Shown here: piece by piece, positions 24,756 to 32,363 of the stretch
How positions within the stretch are numbered: the first letter of the stretch is position 1
Layout: every line of letters starts with the position of its first letter
Assembly (NCBI RefSeq): GCF_900111745.1
Contig: NZ_FOIJ01000005.1
Location: 310,001-374,000, forward strand
Direction: 5' to 3'
Length of the DNA: 64,000 nt
Origin: Stigmatella erecta
GTDB taxonomy: Bacteria; Myxococcota; Myxococcia; Myxococcales; Myxococcaceae
Notes under the pieces: model-generated
What the model saw: the letters and a program-made list of their open reading frames with translations, nothing else
Database searches by the model: none
What the model was told of the DNA's origin: nothing
Program-made: the position numbers and the translations under genes

Positions 24756-27700
24756 GTGGGAGATCCAACCAAGGCCGTGGAGCCGGGCGTGAAGGCGCTC
24801 GAGGCGGCCGCCCCGGCGGCCAGTCCCGACGCAGGCGGGCTTCAGCAGTTCTGGCTCGTGGCGGCCCCCATCCTGAAGTGGGTGCTGGCCGCGCTGCTCC
24901 TGGCGCTCGTGGTGTTCGCCGCCGTGAAGCTCTACCAGTGGTGGCGCCGCCGCCGCGCGGCCGTGGCGGTGTCCAGCGGTCCTCCGCCCATGGCGGTCAA
25001 CCGGCTGCTCCAGGTGCGCCGGGCCTTTCTCTCCGCGCTGCCCCTGGCCAACCGGGCCGCCGTGCTGGACTTGCCCACCGTGGTGGTGCTGGGCCCCGCG
25101 GGCAATGGCAAGTCGGTGCTCATCGACCTGGATGTGGATTGGAAACGCCAGGCCCGGCAGTTCCTGCCCAGCTACCAGAAGGATCCCCTGCTGCAGGTGT
25201 TCCTGGGCCCGGACTGCGTGGTGCAGGAGGTCTCCGCGCCGCTGCTGGAGGATGAGACGCTGCAGGCCCGGGGCGCCCTGCGCAAGCTGTGGAGCAAGTG
25301 TTTCAGCCGCCGCCAGCCTGGCCTGGCGGTCATCGCGCTGAAGATCGAATGGCTGGAGAAGACCCCTCCCGGGGAGCAGCGGCGCATGGCCCAGCTGCTG
25401 CGCGGCAAGCTCAACCTCATCTCCGAGGCCTGCGGGGGGCCGGTGGAGACCCGCCTGTGCCTGACGCACATGGATGAGGTGGAGGGCTTCGAGGACTTCG
25501 CCCGTCTGCTCAAGCAGCACGGGGTGGCCCGGTCCTTCGAGATTCCCAAGCAGGGCGAGGAGTCCAAGCTGTCCTCGCTGCTGGAAGGGCAGGAGCAGTA
25601 CCTGGCGCTGGGGCTCACCTCGCTGCCGGTGGATGCGTTCGAGCGCCTGGAGCACTTCTACTCGCAAGGGGGCCGCGCGTTCGCGGCGCTGGGCCGCTTC
25701 GTCTCCTCGCTGCTGGAGGGGGACACGCTGTCGTTCAAGCCGCGCCTCACGCGCGTCTTCCTGTCCTCCCCCATGCCCGAGGCGCGCGCCGGCGGCACGC
25801 TCTCGGTGGTGCCCGAGGAGGGGGCCACGCAGGCGCCGCGCAGCCTCTACCTGCGCACCCACCGGCGCCGCGCGGCGTTGATCGCCGCGGTGGGCTGTCT
25901 GCCGGTGCTGGCCGCGTACGCGAACTTCTATGTGCTGCTGGGCGATGCGCAGGAGCAGGTGGCGCGCTTCGAGCGCACGGTCGCGCAGATGCGGGAGCAG
26001 GGCCTGGAGGGCCGCGGCGAGGCCGTCGAGGGGCAAGTGAACGAGGCGGCCGACGCGATCAGCCACCTGTGGAGCGCCGCGCGCTGGTGGCCCCCGCTGA
26101 ACTCGAGCTTCCCCGGGGAGATGTTGGATTTGCGCCGGCGCCTGGCCGAGGGCATCCGCCTGAGCCACCTGCGGCCCGCGCTCGAGTATTGCCGCAAGTA
26201 TCCGCACGACTGCCGCCCCGAGCAGGTGGTCTACCTGCTGGCCGCCCTGCATGCCTCGAACAAGAACAAGCTCGGCGAGTTCGTGAACGGCAGCATCCAG
26301 CCCCGGCACTCCCGGCGCTGGAGCAGCACCCCGTCAAGCGCCCCGGGCGTGGCGGAGGCGGCCGGCTCCGGGCAGAACCGGACGTGGATCACCTCGCTGG
26401 AGCTGCGCGAGCCGCTCGTGGCCACCTACGTGCTCGCGAGCGATGAGCCCTGGGAGCGCACGCCTCCCTGCCGCCGTGGCGCCGCGCAGGTGGCCCACAC
26501 CGCGGAGGAGGACTGGCCCTGCTGGCCCTACGCGGAGCGGCTGACCGTGGAGAGCCAGCTCAAGCCGTGGCTGGACCACCTGCTGTTCCTGCGGCAAGCG
26601 CTGGAGGCGGGGCCCAAGGGGCTGGCCGAGCTGGATCAACGGCGGGAGGAGCGGGAGCGGCTGGAGGCCCAGCTGGCGGATCTCGACGTCTACGCCTCGC
26701 TGCCCTCCGTCATCAACCTCATCGATACCGCGGGCATCCAGTCCAACTCGCGCCACTTCCAGGGCATCGAGTCCACGGTCCAGGTGCTCGACTGGCTGCG
26801 GACGAACCGGGACACGCTGGCCACGGTGCTGGACATGGAGGAGGAGGCCTACTCGGGGCTGCTGGCGGTGGAGAAGATGGGCCCGTCCGAGCTGCTCACG
26901 CGGGATGGGCTCTGGCTGACGGGCAACAAGAAGGGGCCCTACCGCATCGAGCTGTTGCAGCAGTCCTTCGAGTTCCGTCCTCCCCAGCTGTCGCGGGAGC
27001 TCTTGCAGGCCCTGCTGGATGTCTACGAGAAGAGCGGCCGGTTGAACATGGGCCCCCACGCGGCCATCCGCCCCGGGCAGCTCATCCTCAGCCGGACGCC
27101 GTTCGAGACCGACCTCAAGCCGCTGGTGGATGACTTCACCCAGCGGCTGAAGAACGTGCAGCTGCCGACCGACGAGTCCGCCAAGCGCGAGGAGTACGTG
27201 CAGAAGCGGGTGGACGTGTTCGCCCAGGGCTACCGCGAGGGGCTCTTCCACAGCCTGCGCGGCTACCGCTTCGTCGCGCCGCGCAAGGTGCTGTTCGACG
27301 AGCTGGCCCGGCTCACCCAGCCTTCCTCCGACCAGGTGGACATGCTGCGGGATGTGGCCAGCCGGGCCAGCCTGGAGCCGCTGGAGGGGCCCTATTACGA
27401 GCCGCTGCGCAACGCCGTGGCGCCCTTCCGGCCCATCATCCAGCTCATGTCCACCGACAAGAGCGGCTTCTATGCCGCCCTGGCCCCGTACCACGCCCTG
27501 ATCGCCCAGATGCATGACGAGCTGGACACGGGCACGAAGCGGGGCCCGGCCGCGGGGGCCGCGAAGGCCGCGGAGGCGCCCGCCAAGGACAAGGAGGCCC
27601 CGGAGGCCGCCCGGGAGGCGGGGAGTGACATGAGCTCCGCGGAGCTCGCGGACATGCTCACGCCGCTGGAGCGGGTCGCCCTGGCGATGCTGCTGGAGGA

Positions 27701-28538
27701 CGAGGGCTCCTACCTGCGCAAGGCCCAGGAGTGGCTGGATCAGCAGGGCATCTCGGGCGAGCTGCGGCAGCCGTTCCTGGAGCCCTTCCTGCAGGTGCAG
27801 CGCCTGGGCAAGCAGGAGCTGGAGAGCACCCTGGCGCGGCAGTGGGAAGAGGCCTCCGGGCGCATGCTGCGGTCCATGCTGGAGCGCTACCCCTTCAACC
27901 CCGCCTCTCCGCAGGACGTGGATCCGGGGGAGCTGGAGGTGCTGCGCCGCAAGGATGGCGCCTTCTGGATCTACGTGAACCAGATGTTCTCCCGCGTGTG
28001 CGTGGAGCGCGGGACGCAGTGGTCCCTGCGGGGGCCCTTGCGCGAGAAGCTGGTGCTGCCCGAGCAGATGCTGCTCACCCTCAGCCGCCTGTCCCGGCTG
28101 TCCGCGCTGCTGTGGGACGAGGAGGGGCGCTCCCGTCCGCTGATGCTGAAGGTGCAGCCCCAGCCCCTGCCCACGCCGCCGATTCCGGGCGTCTTCGTCA
28201 CGATGTCCTCGCTCAAATGTGGCAAGACGACGGCCTATGGCTTCAACCAGATTCCGACCTGGCAGGACTTCCCCGTGAACTGGTGGGATCAACAGGTGTC
28301 CTCCATCGTCCTGGAGCTGCGCTCGCCCTCGCGGGATGCGCCCCAGTACGTGTCCCTGCCCTGGAACCGCTCGGCCTGGAGCTGCTTCCGCCTCTTCGAG
28401 GAGGCGGTCCTCACCACGGACCAGCGCCGGCAGTGGAGCCTGGCGTTGCAGGGCAACGCGGGCAGCAAGCGGGGGCTGGAGATCAGCTTCGGTCTCAAGG
28501 GCGAGCCCTGGGTGCCCTTCCGGGAGGTGCCCCGGTGA
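24756..28538 (+). CDS. tssM: T6SS membrane complex protein TssM (IcmF family)
   Basis: A 1260-aa protein starting at GTG 24756. Two early membrane helices lie near residues 35-58 (VLAALLLALVVFAAVKLY) and 372-392 (LIAAVGCLPVLAAYANFYVL). Between them is a cytoplasmic NTPase-like domain with Walker A GPAGNGKSVL near residue 113 and the typical LCLTHMDEVEGFEDFARLL. The large periplasmic part follows, ending with the IcmF C-terminal region (WSLRGPLREKLVLPEQM, then SLPWNRSAWSCFRLFEEA). An Ala/Lys/Glu insert near residue 930 is low complexity. TssM links the baseplate side to the outer-membrane lipoprotein TssJ, whose start overlaps its stop. Confidence 0.95.
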   Translation: MGDPTKAVEPGVKALEAAAPAASPDAGGLQQFWLVAAPILKWVLAALLLALVVFAAVKLYQWWRRRRAAVAVSSGPPPMAVNRLLQVRRAFLSALPLANRAAVLDLPTVVVLGPAGNGKSVLIDLDVDWKRQARQFLPSYQKDPLLQVFLGPDCVVQEVSAPLLEDETLQARGALRKLWSKCFSRRQPGLAVIALKIEWLEKTPPGEQRRMAQLLRGKLNLISEACGGPVETRLCLTHMDEVEGFEDFARLLKQHGVARSFEIPKQGEESKLSSLLEGQEQYLALGLTSLPVDAFERLEHFYSQGGRAFAALGRFVSSLLEGDTLSFKPRLTRVFLSSPMPEARAGGTLSVVPEEGATQAPRSLYLRTHRRRAALIAAVGCLPVLAAYANFYVLLGDAQEQVARFERTVAQMREQGLEGRGEAVEGQVNEAADAISHLWSAARWWPPLNSSFPGEMLDLRRRLAEGIRLSHLRPALEYCRKYPHDCRPEQVVYLLAALHASNKNKLGEFVNGSIQPRHSRRWSSTPSSAPGVAEAAGSGQNRTWITSLELREPLVATYVLASDEPWERTPPCRRGAAQVAHTAEEDWPCWPYAERLTVESQLKPWLDHLLFLRQALEAGPKGLAELDQRREERERLEAQLADLDVYASLPSVINLIDTAGIQSNSRHFQGIESTVQVLDWLRTNRDTLATVLDMEEEAYSGLLAVEKMGPSELLTRDGLWLTGNKKGPYRIELLQQSFEFRPPQLSRELLQALLDVYEKSGRLNMGPHAAIRPGQLILSRTPFETDLKPLVDDFTQRLKNVQLPTDESAKREEYVQKRVDVFAQGYREGLFHSLRGYRFVAPRKVLFDELARLTQPSSDQVDMLRDVASRASLEPLEGPYYEPLRNAVAPFRPIIQLMSTDKSGFYAALAPYHALIAQMHDELDTGTKRGPAAGAAKAAEAPAKDKEAPEAAREAGSDMSSAELADMLTPLERVALAMLLEDEGSYLRKAQEWLDQQGISGELRQPFLEPFLQVQRLGKQELESTLARQWEEASGRMLRSMLERYPFNPASPQDVDPGELEVLRRKDGAFWIYVNQMFSRVCVERGTQWSLRGPLREKLVLPEQMLLTLSRLSRLSALLWDEEGRSRPLMLKVQPQPLPTPPIPGVFVTMSSLKCGKTTAYGFNQIPTWQDFPVNWWDQQVSSIVLELRSPSRDAPQYVSLPWNRSAWSCFRLFEEAVLTTDQRRQWSLALQGNAGSKRGLEISFGLKGEPWVPFREVPR

Positions 28539-29017
28539 CAGGGCGCGTGTACGGGCGCCTGGCCCTGGCCGCGGCGGCAGTCCTGCTGGTGGCCTGTGGG
28601 CCGGGCCGGATCCGGCTCAACGTCAAGTCGCCGCCCGGGACGAACCTGGGCCGGCCCATGTACATGCTGGTCCGCCAGGTGGACCCCAAGCAGTACGCCA
28701 ACGAGGAGTACTCCGAGGTCGCCTCCAAGGTGGGCTCCCCGGACAAGAGCGTGCTGCAGACGGCGGTGCTCTACCCGGGCACCATCCAGCGCTTCCAGGT
28801 GCGGCCGCCGGAAGAGGGCGCCCTGGCCGTCTCCTTCCTGTTCACCGCCCCGGATGGCAACTGGCAGCTGCTGCTCACCCCTCCGCTGCCCAGCGCCGTG
28901 GATGTGGAGCTGACGGTGAGCCGCATCCTGACGGACTCGGTGCCGCCGGCGATTCCCTCGCAGGCGCCCCCGGGGGCTCCCCCGGCGCCCGAGCTACCGA
29001 AGCCGCCCGGCGCCTGA
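28535..29017 (+). CDS. tssJ: T6SS outer-membrane lipoprotein TssJ
   Basis: A 160-aa lipoprotein starting at GTG 28535, overlapping the tssM stop (GTGA). The signal ends at the lipobox LLVAC. The mature protein is a small beta-sandwich (IRLNVKSPPGTNLGRPMYML, VRQVDPKQY, GTIQRFQVRPPEEGALAVSF) as in TssJ (SciN), followed by a 30-residue Pro-rich tail. TssJ anchors TssM to the outer membrane. Last gene of the plus-strand T6SS run; it converges on the helical-protein gene. Confidence 0.9.
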   Translation: MTGRVYGRLALAAAAVLLVACGPGRIRLNVKSPPGTNLGRPMYMLVRQVDPKQYANEEYSEVASKVGSPDKSVLQTAVLYPGTIQRFQVRPPEEGALAVSFLFTAPDGNWQLLLTPPLPSAVDVELTVSRILTDSVPPAIPSQAPPGAPPAPELPKPPGA

Positions 29018-29041
29018 GGCGGGCGCTGTCCGGTCAGGCGC
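29010..29041. terminator. Dyad spanning two convergent stop codons
   Basis: GCGCCTGA at 29010-29017 and TCAGGCGC at 29034-29041 form perfect 8-bp arms with a 16-base loop. Each arm contains one stop codon (tssJ on the plus strand, the helical protein on the minus strand). It could act as a bidirectional terminator, but neither side has a T-tract, and it may simply reflect similar codon endings. Confidence 0.35.
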
Positions 29042-30371
29042 GCGGCGGGGCCTGGCGAAGCTCCTCCAGCGTGGCGTCCACCGACGCATGCACCGGGGCG
29101 AAGCGGCCCTTCACCTGGCCGCGGGCCGCGGCCACCTGCTGGTTCGTGGTCTCGCCCATCGCCTCGAGCTGGCCGGTGGCGGTCTGCTCGCCGGTGTCCA
29201 GCTGGGACTGGAGCACGCCGAGCTGCGCCTTCACCTGCGCATCCAGGCTGTCCACGCGCGTGCTCACCTGGGCGGTCAGGGCTTCCACCTGGCCCGTCAC
29301 CTGCGCTTGCAGCGTGTTCATCTGCTCGGACATCCGCGCCACGAGCTGCTCCTGCTGCGCGGCGGCCTGGTCCACGGTGCTCTGCACCGTCTGCGTCACC
29401 GATTGAATCTGCTGCACGAGCTGCTGTTGCAGCGTTTGGATCTGCTGCACGGACTGCGTCTGGAACTGCTCCACCTGGGTGAGGAGCTGGTTCTGCACCG
29501 TCGTCATCTGGCTGGCCACCTGGCTGGTGATCGTGCCGAGCTGGGTGGAAATCTGGGAGACGGCCTGGCCGATGGCCTTCAGGGCGGGATCCACCAGCGG
29601 CTTGGGCAGGTCCGAGGCCGGCACGGCGTCCAGCATCTGTCCGGCGCGGCCGAGCAGGGACTCCAGCGTCCCCGTCACGGTCTTGAACAGGGTCTGGAGC
29701 GGCTCCAGCTTCCCGGGCAGGGCGGTGAAGAGCGCCTGCAGCTGCGTCTCGAGCTGCGTCAGGGTGCCCATCAGGGTGTCGAGGGTGGAGGAGGCGGTCT
29801 GGACGGTTTGACGGACGGGCGCCTGGATGGAGGCCATGGCGGTGCTGGCCGCCTGGACCAGGGCATCCAGCGACGCGCTGCCCTGGGTGATGAGCGCGTC
29901 CGTCTGGGCCTGCACCTGCTCCAGGAGCTGCTCCACGGCCTGGATGCTGCTGGCCTGCTGCCGCACCTGTCCGCCCAGGGTCTGCTCCAGCGTGTCGAGC
30001 GTCTGGGTGAGCTGCGCGTGCTGGCCCTGGAGGGAGCCGCTCAGGTTGGTCTCCACGGGCCCGAGGAGCTGGTGGGCGGACTGGGTGGAGGAGGCCACCT
30101 GGGAGCGCAGGGGGGCGATGCGCTCGCGCAGCGGGCGATCCGATGCGCCCGGAGCGGGGGGCTTCCACCCAGCCTCCGCGGAGTCGAGCTTCGCGGTGAG
30201 GGCCTCCGCCTCCGCGTCGGCCGCGGGACGCAGGGAGGAGACCTCCGTTCCGAGCTGTTCCACCTGAGCCGCCGCCGCGGACCGGAGGGATTGCAGCCGG
30301 GCGCCCACCCCGGTGCTGAAGGACTCCAGGTCTTCCCGAAGTGCCGCCACCTTGCCGCGCAGCTGCTGCAT
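29034..30371 (-). CDS. Gln-rich, fully alpha-helical 445-aa protein, putative T6SS cargo
   Basis: The whole protein is amphipathic helix, rich in Gln, Thr, Ser, Ala, Leu and Val and almost free of Cys. Repeating phrases such as QLVQQIQSVTQTVQSTVDQA, QVTGQVEALTAQVSTRVD and LDAQVKAQLGVLQSQLDTG recur at 11- or heptad-like spacing, as in apolipoprotein-type or long coiled-coil proteins. A Pro/Gly-containing break lies near residues 70-80 (KPPAPGASDRPL). No signal peptide or long hydrophobic stretch is present. The start is 18 bases after the stop of the second vgrG, with which it shares helical Ala/Lys/Gln composition. A secreted cargo, helical pore-former or structural adaptor are possibilities; none is proven. 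Confidence 0.75.
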   Translation of the reverse strand: MQQLRGKVAALREDLESFSTGVGARLQSLRSAAAAQVEQLGTEVSSLRPAADAEAEALTAKLDSAEAGWKPPAPGASDRPLRERIAPLRSQVASSTQSAHQLLGPVETNLSGSLQGQHAQLTQTLDTLEQTLGGQVRQQASSIQAVEQLLEQVQAQTDALITQGSASLDALVQAASTAMASIQAPVRQTVQTASSTLDTLMGTLTQLETQLQALFTALPGKLEPLQTLFKTVTGTLESLLGRAGQMLDAVPASDLPKPLVDPALKAIGQAVSQISTQLGTITSQVASQMTTVQNQLLTQVEQFQTQSVQQIQTLQQQLVQQIQSVTQTVQSTVDQAAAQQEQLVARMSEQMNTLQAQVTGQVEALTAQVSTRVDSLDAQVKAQLGVLQSQLDTGEQTATGQLEAMGETTNQQVAAARGQVKGRFAPVHASVDATLEELRQAPPRA

Positions 30372-30389
30372 GCGTCCGCTCCGTCCTCG

Positions 30390-32312
30390 TTACCGCAGTT
30401 TCTCGAGCGCGGCCTTGGTCTCGGCCGCCTTGCCCGACACCTGCCCGTTGCCCTGGGACAGCCGCGCGGAGGCTTGCTGGAACGCGCCCTTGGCCTCGGC
30501 CACCTGAGCGCCCACTTCCTGCTTGGCCCCGCCGAGCGCCGCCTTCGTCTCGGCCTGGGCGGTCTTCATCTTCGCACGCACGGTGCCCATGGCCCCCTGG
30601 TAGGCGGTGGAGCTCTCCGCCAGGGCCCCGCCGACCGAGGCCGAGAGGTCCGCCTTGGCGGCCTCCACCTGCGGGCTGACGTCATAGGTGGGCGTGGGCG
30701 CCACGCTGCCGGGCGTCTCCTGGACCTGGATGAAGAGGTGGCCCTCTCCCATGCGCACCACCTGGGTGTCCCCGCCCGAGGTCCGGTGAATGCGCCACAC
30801 GGGGTTGTCCTCCTGGAAGTCGTGGGTGAGGGCCGTCTGGCTCGCCTTGTTCCACCCCAGCAGCGTCTGGTCCCCCTGGCCGTCCTGGGGCGTGCGCACG
30901 CCTTCCTTCCAGTCGATGAAGCGCACCAGCTCGGCGTGCTCGAAGTGGAGCGCCACCAGGACGCGCGTGTTCTTGTACGGGGGGAAGAAGAAGTGGCCCG
31001 GGAGCTGGTTGGGCTCGGCGGGAACGCTCACCGTCTGGTTCCACAGCGGCACCGTCATCCGGAACGAGTGGAGGGAGGTCTTCTCGTCCTCGACGATGAG
31101 GTAGCGCCGGTCCTGGACGTCGCCCCCCGGGCTGTGCACCAGGCCCTCCACGTGAATGGGGTAGCGCGGGGCACGGTAGGCGGGCAGGGTGGTCAGCGTC
31201 TCCGAGGCGGGCTCCAGCCGGACCGAGAGGAGGCAGTCGTAGGCGGTGGCGGGGTGGTGCTGGCCGTCATCGGCCTCGCCGCTCAGGGCGTGCGCCTCCA
31301 GCGTCAGGTGGAGCACCCGCTGGTCCTCATCGAGCCCCTTCATTCCCGAGGGCCACAGGGGCCCTTCCAGGCGCAGCAGCGCGCCGGGGAAGATGTCCAC
31401 CGAGGGGAGCTGCTTGAAGGCCACCTCAAGCTGGGCGCTCCGCACCTGCAAGCGCGTCTTCTCCCGCTTTTGCTGCTGCTCGGCCACGGTGGCCAGCGGC
31501 GTCCGCAGCATCACGTCGTGGGACACGCCCGCGACGGCCTGGGGCTGTTCGAGCGCCACGGTGGTGGGCCCCTGGGCCACCGCGTTGAGCACCCGGACCC
31601 CGTGACGGATGGGCGGCGGCAGGTGCACCCTCACGTCCTGCACCTCCTCGCGGCCCAGGGGCGCCGCCTGAAGCGAGGAGGACTTGTCCGCGGTCAGCGC
31701 GTACTGGTTCTGCGCGCTGTTGTAGCTCCAGACGCCGTTGTGCGTGGCCACGTACCAGAGGACGAAGTCGTAGAAGCTCACCCCCGGGGCATCCGCGCCC
31801 AGGGCGAGGCACAGCATGGGTTGCTTCTGCTGGAGCACCGTCCAGTCGTAGGTGAGCTGGAGGCTGGCCTTGTGCGCTTCGAGCACCTCGCGCATCGAGA
31901 TGTCCGTGTACAGCTCGATGGGGCGGTGCTGGCGCCAGAGCACCTGGGCGGGGTCGGCGAACTCCAGGGTATAGCGGCGGAAGAACTGCTCGACGCCCTG
32001 GAGGGTGCCATGGCCCTCCGTGGTGACGCGGCGGCCGCGGACGAGCCCCTGAACCACCAGGGGCGTGGGGGCCGAGAACTCTCCCCCAGACACCGACAGC
32101 TTCACCTGGAGCAGATCGGGCTTCTGCAGGGCGGTGAAGAGCGCCGAGTCCTTCTTCTGCAGGGTGGACCAGAAGGTCACCGACGCGGTGAAGCCGTACG
32201 GGGCCAGGTGCACCGAGAGGTGTTTCACCTGGCCGCCCGGAATGGAGAAGGACTGGCCGCCGAGGGTGAGCGTCAGCTCGATCTGGAGCCCCTCCTGGAT
32301 GGCCGTTCTCAT
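30390..32312 (-). CDS. Second VgrG with C-terminal alpha-helical extension
   Basis: A 640-aa protein homologous to the VgrG at 19892-21541. Shared features include LYTDISMREVLEAHKASLQL, FYDFVLWYVATHNGVWSY and YPIHVEGLVHSPGG, and the OB-fold phrase LPGHFFFPPYKNTRVLVALH. The VgrG part ends near residue 535 at HLFIQVQETPG. Instead of a beta-helix it has about 105 residues of Ala/Lys/Gln-rich helix (LGGAKQEVGAQVAEAKGAF). ATG at 32312 follows GGGAGGTC. The tail may bind the helical protein encoded next, or be an effector-type extension. It probably uses the T6SS encoded upstream. Confidence 0.9.
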   Translation of the reverse strand: MRTAIQEGLQIELTLTLGGQSFSIPGGQVKHLSVHLAPYGFTASVTFWSTLQKKDSALFTALQKPDLLQVKLSVSGGEFSAPTPLVVQGLVRGRRVTTEGHGTLQGVEQFFRRYTLEFADPAQVLWRQHRPIELYTDISMREVLEAHKASLQLTYDWTVLQQKQPMLCLALGADAPGVSFYDFVLWYVATHNGVWSYNSAQNQYALTADKSSSLQAAPLGREEVQDVRVHLPPPIRHGVRVLNAVAQGPTTVALEQPQAVAGVSHDVMLRTPLATVAEQQQKREKTRLQVRSAQLEVAFKQLPSVDIFPGALLRLEGPLWPSGMKGLDEDQRVLHLTLEAHALSGEADDGQHHPATAYDCLLSVRLEPASETLTTLPAYRAPRYPIHVEGLVHSPGGDVQDRRYLIVEDEKTSLHSFRMTVPLWNQTVSVPAEPNQLPGHFFFPPYKNTRVLVALHFEHAELVRFIDWKEGVRTPQDGQGDQTLLGWNKASQTALTHDFQEDNPVWRIHRTSGGDTQVVRMGEGHLFIQVQETPGSVAPTPTYDVSPQVEAAKADLSASVGGALAESSTAYQGAMGTVRAKMKTAQAETKAALGGAKQEVGAQVAEAKGAFQQASARLSQGNGQVSGKAAETKAALEKLR

Positions 32313-32363
32313 GGCGGAGACCTCCCTCTCTGCCGGTCATCTTCAAGGATGCCCTCCGGCCCG

